Assembly: GCA_018267195.1 (NCBI GenBank)
Contig: JAFDYY010000019.1
Coordinates: forward strand, 1 to 56,533
Source: Bacteroidota bacterium
Lineage (GTDB): Bacteria; Bacteroidota; Bacteroidia; Cytophagales; Cyclobacteriaceae
Direction of reading: 5' to 3'
DNA length: 56,533 nucleotides
The notes under the pieces are model-generated. The model saw only the letters and a list, made by a program, of their open reading frames with translations, was not told the origin of the DNA and ran no database searches. Positions 43,208-52,526 of the stretch are shown one piece after another (the stretch's first letter is position 1; each line of letters starts with the position of its first letter). The position numbers and the translations under genes are program-made.

Positions 43208-44806
43208 TTATACTATTTCAAACACTTCGGCTGAGGCCCGTTTCAGGTGCTCCTCATAATCGAAGGGGGCATCGCCTCCTTCGAGCAAACTGCCCGTGGG
43301 TATGGTGGGGAAAATCTCTTCATAGTTTTTCACCAAGTTCATAAACACGCGCCTGTACACATGCGAGCGATTAATTTTGTCCGGGTGATCTAACCCCGCG
43401 GCAGCAATCAATTCAACAAAACTTTCTACCGTATTTTTGTGGTAATTGGCCACCCGTACTTTTTTATCATCTACCACTAACCCTTTCATGAGCGAGGGGT
43501 TTTGCGTGGCCACCCCGGTGGGACACGTATTTTTATTACACTCTAAAGCTTGTATGCAACCTAACGCCATCATCATAGCACGGGCTGAGTTGCAAGTATC
43601 GGCCCCCAACGACATTGCGCGTACAATATGAAATCCGGTCAACACTTTGCCGGAGGCTATTATTTTCATTTTATGGCGGATATTAAAACCCGTCAGCGCG
43701 TCATCGGCAAAAGCCAACGCATCGAGCAACGGCATCCCTACAAAATTTGAAAACTCGGGCGGGGCAGCACCGGTGCCTCCTTCGCCCCCATCAATCGTAA
43801 TAAAATCAGGATAACTGTTCAGTTGCACCATGGCTTTGCAAATGGAAAGAAATTCGCTTTTACGACCGATACATAATTTAAACCCAACCGGCTTACCGCC
43901 TGACAGAGTTCTTAGTTTCTCAATGAATTTAATTAATTCGATAGGTGTAGTAAAGGCACTGTGAAAGGGGGGCGAGAATACCGTAGTGCCCGGTTTCACT
44001 AAACGGATAGCGGCTATCTCGGGTGTATTTTTGGCAGCCGGCAATATTCCGCCATGCCCCGGCTTTGCTCCTTGCGAAAGTTTTATCTCAATCATTTTCA
44101 CGCTGGGGCGTGTGGCATTTTGCTGAAAGGCCGTGTCGGAAAAAGCTCCGTCTTCGCTGCGTGCACCAAAATAACCGGTGCCAATTTGCCAGATTATGTC
44201 GCCCCCATGTTTGAGGTGGTGCGGGCTCAAGCCGCCTTCTCCGGTATTGTGAGCAAAGCCACCAATTTTGGCTCCCAGATTTAAAGCTTCGATTGCATTT
44301 TGGCTGAGCGAACCAAAACTCATAGCTGATACGTTCAACACACTCATGTCGTAAGGCTGGGTACATTTTTCTCCTCCGAACCGAACGCGCGGATGATGAT
44401 CCATCTTATGAAAATCTTTGGGAGCGATGGAATGCGTGATCCACTCATAGCCCTCGGCATATACATCTAACTGGGTACCAAACGGAATGGTATCAATTTG
44501 TTTTTTGGCTCGTTGGTAGATTACCGATCGTTCATTGCGGTTGATGGGTGCCCCATCGGTATCACTCTCGACAAAGTATTGTTGAATTTTGGGGCGCATG
44601 TCTTCAAACACATATCGCAACCGCCCCAACAACGGAAAATTTCTTTTGATCGACTGCCGGGTTTGAATCATATCGGCAATGCCCATGTACACAAAGGGCA
44701 ATACTAAAATAAAAAACGCAACGGCATCATGCCAAAAGTACGTCCACACGGCCAGGCTGAGCAGCACCACCAATGAAACCAGCAAAAAAAGTTGACGATT
44801 ATTCAT
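43208..44806 (-). CDS. FMN-binding glutamate-synthase-like protein
   Basis: A 532-residue protein. Two membrane helices (about residues 5-20 and 26-46) precede a glutamate synthase large-subunit FMN domain with SFGSLSQNAIEALNLGAKIGGFAHNTGEGGLSPHH, PGHGGILPAAKNTPEIAAIR, TIDGGEGGTGAAPPEF and SGKVLTGFHIVRAMSLGADTCNSARAMMMALGCIQALECNKNTCPTGV (the iron-sulfur Cys cluster). It lacks the glutamine amidotransferase domain, so it is not a complete GOGAT. The electron acceptor and substrate are unclear. Confidence 0.9.
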   Translation of the reverse strand: MNNRQLFLLVSLVVLLSLAVWTYFWHDAVAFFILVLPFVYMGIADMIQTRQSIKRNFPLLGRLRYVFEDMRPKIQQYFVESDTDGAPINRNERSVIYQRAKKQIDTIPFGTQLDVYAEGYEWITHSIAPKDFHKMDHHPRVRFGGEKCTQPYDMSVLNVSAMSFGSLSQNAIEALNLGAKIGGFAHNTGEGGLSPHHLKHGGDIIWQIGTGYFGARSEDGAFSDTAFQQNATRPSVKMIEIKLSQGAKPGHGGILPAAKNTPEIAAIRLVKPGTTVFSPPFHSAFTTPIELIKFIEKLRTLSGGKPVGFKLCIGRKSEFLSICKAMVQLNSYPDFITIDGGEGGTGAAPPEFSNFVGMPLLDALAFADDALTGFNIRHKMKIIASGKVLTGFHIVRAMSLGADTCNSARAMMMALGCIQALECNKNTCPTGVATQNPSLMKGLVVDDKKVRVANYHKNTVESFVELIAAAGLDHPDKINRSHVYRRVFMNLVKNYEEIFPTIPTGSLLEGGDAPFDYEEHLKRASAEVFEIV

Positions 44807-44865
44807 ACATCATAGTTTAATCAGGTCAATTTATAATTAATTATCAACTTGGGCAATCAGAGCCG

Positions 44866-46155
44866 TTAGGATGAGATTATCTTTCCTACAGCATCAATAA
44901 ACCGGTCGAGGTCTCGGGTGGTGGTATAAACGTGAGGGGTTACGCGCACGGCATTTACATTTTCCCATTTAATGGAAACGGTATGGATTTGGTAATCCGC
45001 CATCAGCTTAGAAGAAATATCTCCTACGTCCATTCCGTCCACACTAAAAGTGCCCAGCGCGCAAGAGTATTCGGGCTTTAGTGAAATATGGAGTTTAACT
45101 CTCGGGTTTTTACTGATGGCGTTGCACCAATAACTTTTTAAATAATGTAACCGTTCTTGTTTTCTGCGGGCGCCAATGGCATGGTGAAAATCAATAGCCT
45201 GGCCGATGGCTTGCTCGGGGGCAAATGAGCGGGTGCCCAGGGCTTCAAATTTTTTTATGTCGGCACTGGTGGGTTTATCAATCGGAAAAATCGGCCAGGT
45301 TTTTTCGATGTGTTCTTTACGTATGTACATCATGCCGGTGCCGAAGGGGGCGCAAAGCCATTTGTGCAGGCTCGTGCCAAAATAATCGCAGTTTAAATCT
45401 GAAATTTTATAATCAACATGGGCAAAAGAATGGGCTGCATCCACGATGGAAATAATACCACGTTTGCGTGCTTCGGCACAAAGTTTGGCAGCCGGCAAAA
45501 TCTGCCCTGTCCAGGTCATCAGGTGGGTGATGTGCCATATTTTTGTTTTGGGTGTAGTGGCATTGATATAGGCCTTTAGTACGGTGTCATCATTATCAAT
45601 CGGTAAGCTTAAATTAATCCAATTGATTTTTACTCCTTCGCGCATCTCGCGTTGTTTCCAGGCGTGAATCATGTTGGGGTAATCTTGTTTGGTCATAACA
45701 ATTTCGTCACCACGTTGCAGATCTATCCCCCAGGTAAAAGTGCCGAGCGACTCGGTCGTATTTCGGTTGATGGCAATTTCTTCCGGTGAAACTCCGGCCA
45801 GCGCGGCCAGTTTTCTTCTCAACGGTTCGCGTCCTTTATCTAATATTTGCCACATATAGTACGTGGGAGCTTCATTGCTTAGGTGGTAATACCGATCTAC
45901 GGCATCTTGCACTACTTTGGGTTGGGGGCTTACGCCTCCATTATTAAGATTTAAAATGTTAGGCGATACGGTATATGCCTGTGCCATACGCTCCCACAGA
46001 TCGTCTTCATCGGCTGCCTCTTCGGGCGAAAAACGGTTTAATTCTACAAGCGCTTCAGAAACATCTTCTGATTTTGCCCGGCTTAAAAATGGCGTGAGCG
46101 ACAAGGCACCTGCCAAGCCGGCTGTTTTTTTAAAAAATGATCTTCGGGTAGCCAT
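44866..46155 (-). CDS. Tat-exported class V aminotransferase-like protein
   Basis: A 429-residue PLP-dependent enzyme with an N-terminal twin-arginine signal (TRRSFFKKTAGLAGALSL). The fold-type I motifs follow: NRNTTESLGTF, IVDAAHSFAHVD (Asp239, His242) and the PLP lysine Lys265 in GTSLHKWLCAPFGTGMMYI. The nearest relatives I recall are isopenicillin-N-epimerase-like and cysteine-desulfurase-like exported proteins. I chose the ATG at 46155 because it places the RR motif normally; a TTG eight codons earlier is possible. The substrate is unknown. Confidence 0.87.
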   Translation of the reverse strand: MATRRSFFKKTAGLAGALSLTPFLSRAKSEDVSEALVELNRFSPEEAADEDDLWERMAQAYTVSPNILNLNNGGVSPQPKVVQDAVDRYYHLSNEAPTYYMWQILDKGREPLRRKLAALAGVSPEEIAINRNTTESLGTFTWGIDLQRGDEIVMTKQDYPNMIHAWKQREMREGVKINWINLSLPIDNDDTVLKAYINATTPKTKIWHITHLMTWTGQILPAAKLCAEARKRGIISIVDAAHSFAHVDYKISDLNCDYFGTSLHKWLCAPFGTGMMYIRKEHIEKTWPIFPIDKPTSADIKKFEALGTRSFAPEQAIGQAIDFHHAIGARRKQERLHYLKSYWCNAISKNPRVKLHISLKPEYSCALGTFSVDGMDVGDISSKLMADYQIHTVSIKWENVNAVRVTPHVYTTTRDLDRFIDAVGKIISS

Positions 46156-46180
46156 AGTTTGTTTTTTTGTATTCTTCAAA

Positions 46181-46792
46181 TTACAAATTCTGATTCAGAA
46201 TCTGTATACCTTTATGTTGAAGCTGTGCCATATAATGATAGAAGGCATTTTCTTGCCTGTATTTCAATACGGCTTTTATCTGGCATTGCTCTTCAAAAGT
46301 CTGGCTCACAATATGCAGCTCAAATTTTTTGATGGCATTCCTCACTTCAGCCATTTGGGCGTAGGGAAACAAAACCGTTACTTCTTTTGTCATTTCTACC
46401 TCCACTATAGTGGCCTGTTTTAGCGCCTCCTCGGCAGCCTGTTTATACGCCTGAACTAAACCGCCTACCCCCAGTTTTACACCTCCAAAATACCGTACTA
46501 CCACTATCAAAACGTTGGTTAGTTTTTTAGATCGTATCTGTCCCAAAATCGGATCTCCGGCTGAGTGATTAGGTTCTCCATCATCCTGTGCTTTGTGTAT
46601 TTTAGCTTCCGGCCCCAAGACATACGCAAAACAATGATGCCGTGCATCGAAATATTCTTTTTTTAATTTCTGAAGGATGTCTTTGCTTGAATGTTCGTTC
46701 TGAATGGGATATGCAAATGATAAAAATTTAGATCCTTTTTCTTTGTAAAGCCCCTGAGTCGGTTTAGCTATGGTGTAAAAAGAATAAACCAT
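46181..46792 (-). CDS. YigZ/IMPACT-family protein
   Basis: A 203-residue protein. The N-terminal domain begins KEKGSKFLSFAYPIQNEHSSKDILQKLKKEYFDARHHCFAYVLG, then DDGEPNHSAGDPILGQIRSKKLTNVLIVVVRYFGGVKLGVGGLVQAYKQAA, the UPF0029 hallmark. A ferredoxin-like C-terminal domain follows. The family is linked to translation regulation (IMPACT) but the bacterial role is uncertain. It is placed between the MFS gene and the aminotransferase gene on one strand. Confidence 0.93.
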   Translation of the reverse strand: MVYSFYTIAKPTQGLYKEKGSKFLSFAYPIQNEHSSKDILQKLKKEYFDARHHCFAYVLGPEAKIHKAQDDGEPNHSAGDPILGQIRSKKLTNVLIVVVRYFGGVKLGVGGLVQAYKQAAEEALKQATIVEVEMTKEVTVLFPYAQMAEVRNAIKKFELHIVSQTFEEQCQIKAVLKYRQENAFYHYMAQLQHKGIQILNQNL

Positions 46793-46798
46793 TTTCCA

Positions 46799-48028
46799 TT
46801 AGCTTACATGATCGAGCTGTCTTAGTTTTACCGCTTTCCAGCCCGTGAGGCTCACCACCAACAGGGTCATCATTCCGCCAAATACGACCGATGAAACCGT
46901 GCCCATCAGGCGAGCCGTAACGCCTGATTCGAACGCACCAATTTCGTTGGACGACCCAACAAAAATACTATTCACGGCCGACACGCGACCTTTCATGTTT
47001 TCGGGTGTGAGGGTATGAATCATACTGAACCGGACAATTACACTCACGCAATCGAACATGCCGCTCAAAATCAGCAGCCCTACCGAAAGCCAGAATATTT
47101 TTGATAAGCCAAATCCGATCATGCAAACTCCAAAACCCGCCACACACCAAAGCAATACTTTGCCCATCTTTTTTTTAATGGGATGACGAGTGATATAAAT
47201 AGCCATGGCTACCGCTCCAATACCCGGTGCCGCCCGCAGCAGCCCAAATCCTTCTTTCCCTACGGCTAAAATATCTTTGGCAAAGATGGGGAGTAAGGCT
47301 ACCGCCCCACCAAACAACACCGCAAATAAATCAAGCGTAATGGCTCCTAAAATAATCTGATTGCCAAACACAAATCTTACACCCGCTTTTATTTTTTCCC
47401 ATATTCCATGCTCTTCCGTAACGGGCGGGAGCTTCCGATTAGGGATACGGGCATAACATATAAATGCCGTTATAATGAGCAGCACATCGGCTGAGTAGGC
47501 AGCCGTAATACCATACGCGCCATACAGCAGCCCTCCAATTACCGGCCCCACTACCGTAGCCCCTTCCCACACGGTACTGTTCCATGTAATGGCATTTTGG
47601 TACAACTCCCGATCTACCAACTGTGGCATAAATGAAAAATTGGCGGGTGTTAAAAACCCACGGGCTATGCCGCTTACAAATATTACCGTATATATTGGAA
47701 ATATTCCGTGTTGCGAAATAAATGCCCCGGCATGAAAGGTAAAAAACAGGAGAGCAGCCGCACAAAAAATAAGTGTGGCCACACAAAACAAAATAATTTT
47801 TTTCCGTTCTACCACGTCTGCTAAATGACCGGCATACAACGAAACAGCAATGGCCGGAATGGCTTCGGCCAACCCGATGAGCCCCAGCGAAAGAGGGTCT
47901 TTAGTAATTTCATAAACCTGCCAGCCCACTACTACGGCCTGAATCAGAATAGCCAGCGTAATAAACAAACGCGATAAAATAAACAATTGAAAATCGCGTA
48001 CCCGGAGCGCAGCGTAAGGATTGCTCAT
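46799..48028 (-). CDS. MFS transporter (EntS-like group)
   Basis: A 409-residue membrane protein with about twelve helices. The MFS motif GHLADVVERKKIILFC follows the second helix. The MFS_3-type signature SAVNSIFVGSSNEIGAFESGVTARLMG near the C-terminus places it in the EntS-like exporter group. Substrate unknown. It starts 14 bases after the NadR-like gene and is followed by yigZ after six bases, so these may be co-transcribed. Confidence 0.88.
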   Translation of the reverse strand: MSNPYAALRVRDFQLFILSRLFITLAILIQAVVVGWQVYEITKDPLSLGLIGLAEAIPAIAVSLYAGHLADVVERKKIILFCVATLIFCAAALLFFTFHAGAFISQHGIFPIYTVIFVSGIARGFLTPANFSFMPQLVDRELYQNAITWNSTVWEGATVVGPVIGGLLYGAYGITAAYSADVLLIITAFICYARIPNRKLPPVTEEHGIWEKIKAGVRFVFGNQIILGAITLDLFAVLFGGAVALLPIFAKDILAVGKEGFGLLRAAPGIGAVAMAIYITRHPIKKKMGKVLLWCVAGFGVCMIGFGLSKIFWLSVGLLILSGMFDCVSVIVRFSMIHTLTPENMKGRVSAVNSIFVGSSNEIGAFESGVTARLMGTVSSVVFGGMMTLLVVSLTGWKAVKLRQLDHVS

Positions 48029-48042
48029 TTGGAATTTACTGA

Positions 48043-48582
48043 TTACAGAATTTGGTTAATCACCTCCACCGCTTTTTTTCTTCTTGTTTCGCGATCGCCC
48101 GAAATTTCGGTAAACGGAACACCCGAATGACTAACTTCATTCTTAAATAAGTTCCAAAAAAACTCGCGTTTATCGGGGTGCTCGCGCTGTGGATCGTTTT
48201 CCCAAGGCACATCTATGTAAGTAAGCAAATAATGATCGTACTTGCGCTCGTTCAGTTTTCGTAAAATATCAGGATCACAATTTCCATATTTATGCTCACT
48301 CCAGATTTTAATTACCATCAGGTTAGTATCACAAACCAACAACCGGTTAGCATCGTATGCCCACTCATCTTCCATGCGTAGTTGGCCGTGTGCTATCTTC
48401 AGCAAATCGATCTGGTCGTATGGTCTGCCCAATTTATTAAGATAGGCACGAGCGTATTCCTGCACCCACGGGGTTTGGTAATGCTGCGACAGAAATTGCG
48501 ATAAATCGGTTTTGCCTGTACACTCGGGGCCGATCACGCAAATTTTTTTTATCTCCTGCCCATTTTCTTTGGTTACTTTCAT
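48043..48582 (-). CDS. NadR-like nicotinamide riboside kinase / P-loop ATPase
   Basis: A 179-residue P-loop kinase. Walker A is GPECTGKTDLSQFL (Gly18-Thr25), followed by VQEYARAYLNKLG and LLVCDTNLMVIKIWSEHKYG, the pattern of the C-terminal ribosylnicotinamide kinase domain of NadR. The NMN adenylyltransferase domain of full-length NadR is missing, so this is a stand-alone kinase-like protein. Nicotinamide riboside phosphorylation is the likely role; no pnuC or nadR partner is seen here. Confidence 0.83.
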   Translation of the reverse strand: MKVTKENGQEIKKICVIGPECTGKTDLSQFLSQHYQTPWVQEYARAYLNKLGRPYDQIDLLKIAHGQLRMEDEWAYDANRLLVCDTNLMVIKIWSEHKYGNCDPDILRKLNERKYDHYLLTYIDVPWENDPQREHPDKREFFWNLFKNEVSHSGVPFTEISGDRETRRKKAVEVINQIL

Positions 48583-48730
48583 AAGGTAATTATTATTTTA
48601 TGGGGATATGAATTGCTGAGCTTACTTACACAACATGAAATCCATTTTATGCTTCCTGATTCAATTCAAAAATTTTCTCAAAATAATCAAATAAACCCGA
48701 CAAAATACGTTAAAACGTGCCCAGAGGTAA

Positions 48731-48760
48731 TTTGGAAACAGTTCAGATTTTTTATCTTTC
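48731..48760 (+). promoter_or_regulatory. Candidate promoter of the amine oxidase gene
   Basis: TTTG (48731-48734), 18 bases, then TATCTTTC (48753-48760), a one-mismatch -7 box. The TTG start at 48777 lies 16 bases after it. Confidence 0.45.
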
Positions 48761-48776
48761 GGATTGATATTTTACT

Positions 48777-50276
48777 TTGAAAAGAAGAAACGCCATACGA
48801 CAACTGGGATTAGGGCTTTCGGCCGGGCTACTTGCTCCCCAATTGTTTACTTCGTGCAAGAAAGAGAAAGTTATTCCGGGTATTAATTACAACGGATCAA
48901 TTATTATCATAGGTGCCGGTGTAGCCGGTTTATACGCTGCTGATATCCTTTCCTCGCAAGGATTAAATGTTACGGTACTGGAAGCCAGCAGCCGCTTTGG
49001 CGGCCGGGTACGCTCGTTTACCAGCAACGATATTACCAACGACAACTCTTCAGCCGCATACATTTATAATAAAGCGTATCCGCCCCTTAATGATTTTCCG
49101 GTAGAGTTGGGTGCTGATTTGGTTTATGGGGATGATTCTGCTTTGGGTAAAATTATAAGCACCCTGAGTATTCCGATGATTGATATGGGCACGGCTACCG
49201 ATAATTATTTTTTAGGCGGGCAAGTAAACACCGCTTCCGGGTGGCAGGGCGATGCCGATTTTCAGGCCGTGCAAAATTTTGTTTCGGCTTTGAGTGGCAA
49301 TACTAACAACACATCTATACAAGCTGCGGCCGGTGTTAGTGCCCGGGCGCAAGCCTTGCTCAACTCCGAAGCTTCTAATTTGTATGGTTCAACCTATGAT
49401 TTGGTAAGTGCCTCGGGCGTAGGGGGCGAACTTCAACTCCGGAAACACAACAGCAAAAGGCTTACTATCAAAAGTAATTCTCTTCAGGATATCATGCTGT
49501 CGCGGTTTAGTAATGCCGTAAAGAAAGTAGTACTTAATACTCCCGTGGTGTCGGTTGATTATAGTGGAGAAAAAATAATTGTTACTGATAAGAGCGGGAA
49601 GCAACACCAGGCCGACAAAGTAATTGTAACCGTACCCTTAACGGTACTGCAAGGTGGTGATATAGCCTTTACTCCTTCGCTCCCCTCTATCAACACCAAT
49701 GCGGCTGCTAAGTTTGGCATGGATCCGTGCTTCCGCATGATTATTGATTTTAAAAATAATTTTTGGGGTTCCAGCTCCGGATTTTCGTGGGGAGGGAGTT
49801 TTGGCCCGCAATATATGAATGGCGGATTCAACCGGGCGCTCTTTAACAGTACACTGGTAGTAACCGCTTTTGGCCACCCGGCCCGGCAGTTGTCGTTACA
49901 ACCCGGAGCTACGGCCGTCAACTTGATCCTTAATGAACTCGATTCGCTTTATCCTGATCCGTCAGGAAAATTTCCCGGATTAGCTTCTAAATGGATCATC
50001 CGCCAATCTACCATCGTCAATGGATCTCCGGTAGAAACCGATCCGGTAGTTACCAGCTACGATTGGACCAAAGAACCTTACATCCGCGGAGGTATTTCTT
50101 ATCCGTTAGTTGGCTCTACCCATCAAGACCGGATTAATCTGGGCACAAATGTGAATAATAAAATTTTCTTTGCAGGCGAAGCAACCGATGTGAGCGGAGA
50201 TACCGGCACCATCAGCGGTGCCCTGAACTCAGCCGACCGGGCCACAACCGAATTAATCAAATCTATTCCAGTGTAG
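48777..50276 (+). CDS. Tat-type lipoprotein flavin amine oxidase
   Basis: A 499-residue FAD enzyme beginning at TTG. The N-terminus KRRNAIRQLGLGLSAGLLAPQLFTSC combines a twin-arginine-like start with a lipobox (Cys27), so it should be exported folded and lipid-anchored. FAD binding: IIIGAGVAGLYAADILSSQG (GxGxxG at 46-51), Glu69 in VLEASSRFGGRV. The C-terminal KIFFAGEATDVSGDTGTISGALNSADRA is the amine-oxidase FAD contact. It may oxidise an amine or amino acid in the periplasm; substrate unknown. Confidence 0.88.
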   Translation: MKRRNAIRQLGLGLSAGLLAPQLFTSCKKEKVIPGINYNGSIIIIGAGVAGLYAADILSSQGLNVTVLEASSRFGGRVRSFTSNDITNDNSSAAYIYNKAYPPLNDFPVELGADLVYGDDSALGKIISTLSIPMIDMGTATDNYFLGGQVNTASGWQGDADFQAVQNFVSALSGNTNNTSIQAAAGVSARAQALLNSEASNLYGSTYDLVSASGVGGELQLRKHNSKRLTIKSNSLQDIMLSRFSNAVKKVVLNTPVVSVDYSGEKIIVTDKSGKQHQADKVIVTVPLTVLQGGDIAFTPSLPSINTNAAAKFGMDPCFRMIIDFKNNFWGSSSGFSWGGSFGPQYMNGGFNRALFNSTLVVTAFGHPARQLSLQPGATAVNLILNELDSLYPDPSGKFPGLASKWIIRQSTIVNGSPVETDPVVTSYDWTKEPYIRGGISYPLVGSTHQDRINLGTNVNNKIFFAGEATDVSGDTGTISGALNSADRATTELIKSIPV

Positions 50277-50356
50277 GGTAGCTTATTGTTGTAACCATTT
50301 GCTGATTGGGCGCCCTCCAGAACAAATTAGCGCTACCCTGCACAGGGTGAGTTGCA

Positions 50357-51148
50357 TCAAACGAAAAAAAATTCTTTCGCCAATATCCCTATTCCTACGG
50401 TGAGAGTAAACCAGCCAAAGGCTTTGCGCAGATAGAGCGCAGCTATGCGCCTGGAAAAAAAATTACCGATCAATATACCTGTTACCGCCAGCGATGTAAC
50501 ACTTAATAAAAAAGGCCAGTGGATAGAATAGTTTAGCAGGTCGCCCAAAAAACCTATTAACGAATTGATGGCAATAATAAAAAGTGAAGTGCCCACGGCT
50601 GTTTTAAAAGGAAGCCCGGTAAGAAAAACCAATGCCGGAATAATTAAAAACCCACCTCCGGCTCCTACTAACCCGGTAAGGAAACCAATCAATGTTCCTT
50701 CCACAATTACCAAAAACACTCTGAACTTGCGATTGTCTGAACTCATTTCTCTTTTCGAGCGGATCAGTTGGAAAGAAGCCAGCACCATAAGGACTGCAAA
50801 TATGCCCAGCAGCAACTCGCGTTTGGTTAGCACAAAATTTTCTGATTGTATCAATACAGAGGGGATAGCCGGAATAACCCAATGCCGGGTGGCAAAAATG
50901 GTAATGATGGAAGGGATGCCGAACAAGATGCCCGTTTTAAGATTAACTAAGTGCTCGCGGTATTTCGGAACAGCCCCCACCAAACTGGTTGCCCCTACAA
51001 TAAATAGCGAGTAAGCAGAGGCCATGACCGGTTCAATTTGAAACAGGTACACCAGAATAGGAATAGACAAGATAGACCCACCCCCACCGAGTAACCCCAG
51101 CACGATACCTACTACAATAGAAAAAACATAACCTAAAAATTCTGCCAC
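50357..51148 (-). CDS. TauE/SafE-family membrane transporter
   Basis: A 263-residue membrane protein with about eight helices and the two-repeat TauE form: GLLGGGGSILSIPILVYL near the start and GLVGAGGGFLIIPALVFLTGLPFKTAVGTSLFIIAINSLIGFLG in the second half. The family exports sulfite or sulfonates or transports organic acids; substrate unknown. It follows rlpA after 12 bases on the same strand. Stem-loops at 50276-50348 separate it from the convergent amine oxidase gene. Confidence 0.87.
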   Translation of the reverse strand: MAEFLGYVFSIVVGIVLGLLGGGGSILSIPILVYLFQIEPVMASAYSLFIVGATSLVGAVPKYREHLVNLKTGILFGIPSIITIFATRHWVIPAIPSVLIQSENFVLTKRELLLGIFAVLMVLASFQLIRSKREMSSDNRKFRVFLVIVEGTLIGFLTGLVGAGGGFLIIPALVFLTGLPFKTAVGTSLFIIAINSLIGFLGDLLNYSIHWPFLLSVTSLAVTGILIGNFFSRRIAALYLRKAFGWFTLTVGIGILAKEFFFV

Positions 51149-51160
51149 AAAAAAACGATG

Positions 51161-51841
51161 TCAATGCTTGGAATAGTCTAACACAAAAGCACCGGGGAAC
51201 TGGCCTTTTAATTCGCCAACAAATACTTCGGCCTTTTTTTGATTAGAAAAAGGACCTAAGATCAGACTGTAATACTTTACCCCACCTACTACTTTTACCT
51301 GTACGGTGATTTTTTTCTTGTATTTGCTTTTCAGTGTTTCGCTGATCCGGAAAAGATTGACCAACTCCAGATACGTGCCCACTTGCGCGCCAAAACCACT
51401 GGGTTCTACTTTGTTAATTTTAAAATCGTAGTATTCTTTTTCGTCCACAGCTACATGATCCACCTGAACGGTGGGGGTTTTGGTCTTGCCATCGCCCGCA
51501 TCTACCACTTCAATTTTTACATCAGCTACTCCGGCATTAATCATATTCAATTTTTCAGCTGCCGCCTTCGATAAATCAATTACCCGGCCTTCTTTGTAGG
51601 GCCCCCGGTCGTTAATGGTTACCTCTACGCTGGCATTATTGGCCAAATTAGTTACCCGCACTACCGTGCCGAAAGGAAGTATTTTATGTGCCGCTGTAAA
51701 TTTGCCGGCTTTATATTTTTCGCCACTGGCGGTGGTGCTGCCTTCAAATGAATCGGCATAAAATGAAGCTTTGCCGGTTTGCACCTGTCCATACGTTGCC
51801 TGAACTGCCAGCAAAAAAAATAACCCGATAATGATCCTCAT
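51161..51841 (-). CDS. rlpA: Septal-ring RlpA-family protein with SPOR domain
   Basis: A 226-residue secreted protein. After the signal peptide, the double-psi beta-barrel shows GKASFYADSFEGSTTASGEKYKAGKFTAAHKILPFGTVVRVTNLANNASVEVTINDRGPY (His and Asp of the RlpA active site). A C-terminal SPOR-like domain (GFGAQVGTYLELVNLFRISETL...YYSLILGPFSNQKKAEVFVGEL) binds denuded peptidoglycan. RlpA can act as a lytic transglycosylase or in septation. The domain order and size are typical. Confidence 0.9.
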   Translation of the reverse strand: MRIIIGLFFLLAVQATYGQVQTGKASFYADSFEGSTTASGEKYKAGKFTAAHKILPFGTVVRVTNLANNASVEVTINDRGPYKEGRVIDLSKAAAEKLNMINAGVADVKIEVVDAGDGKTKTPTVQVDHVAVDEKEYYDFKINKVEPSGFGAQVGTYLELVNLFRISETLKSKYKKKITVQVKVVGGVKYYSLILGPFSNQKKAEVFVGELKGQFPGAFVLDYSKH

Positions 51842-51926
51842 AGTTTAAGTTTGACTTGGCCTGCAAGGTAAGGCTCTTTTAGGTGAGGGTAAAATGAAAT
51901 TGTATGAACTTCGTTTTGAATTTATG

Positions 51927-52481
51927 TCATCCGGCATGCCGGGCAAACAGGCTTTCGTCAAAATAAAAAACTTTGTCTCCGGCAATACGGGCAGGCGAAG
52001 TGTATGGATGTTCTTCTGCCTTCCCTGTCGCCATGATATGTAAAACCTTCCAACCCTTTGCTTTCAAGTAATCTGATACCATAGCACGGTGGCAACGCCA
52101 CCACACCGCTTCCGAGCACATATAGGCGGTGGGTTGTTTTCGGGCCAATTTCTGTAATTCGTTCGAAGCGTTTTCAAAATCAGTTGTTTCCATGTAGTCG
52201 GCATACCCTCTGAACGAGTCGTTGTTCCAGCGATTGTTGATTGAGTTTTTATTCACCTTTCTTCTTCCGCCCAACCCAAGCAGATGCACATAGTGTATTC
52301 CGTTCAGGCTAAGGGTCTCTTTTATATTTTCTTTGTTAAACCAGGGAAATTTTTTAGAGCCGGGAAAGTGACGTATGTCGGCTACGGTTTTTATTTGAAA
52401 CGATTGCAGTATGCTTATGAAATCAACTAAACGGTGGGTAGAGTGCCCAACGGTATAGATAGTGCTACCGGGCGTTTTCAT
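51927..52481 (-). CDS. DUF488 protein
   Basis: A 184-residue cytosolic protein with TVGHSTHRLVDFISILQSFQIKTVADIRHFPGSKKFPWFNKENI and CSEAVWWRCHRAMVSDYL, the DUF488 signature (conserved Cys, Trp, His and Arg). No reaction is known for the family that I can name. It follows the flavodoxin-reductase gene after 45 bases on the minus strand. Confidence 0.88.
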   Translation of the reverse strand: MKTPGSTIYTVGHSTHRLVDFISILQSFQIKTVADIRHFPGSKKFPWFNKENIKETLSLNGIHYVHLLGLGGRRKVNKNSINNRWNNDSFRGYADYMETTDFENASNELQKLARKQPTAYMCSEAVWWRCHRAMVSDYLKAKGWKVLHIMATGKAEEHPYTSPARIAGDKVFYFDESLFARHAG

Positions 52482-52526
52482 CTCGCTTAAAAAAATTCCG
52501 TTTTGTGTTGTTCGTTCAATAACTTC

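Noticed and set aside
50276..50348. GGGTAGC/GCTACCC and ACCCTG/CAGGGT repeats as a terminator
   Set aside because: They could form stems between convergent genes, but no U tract follows, so function is not supported.
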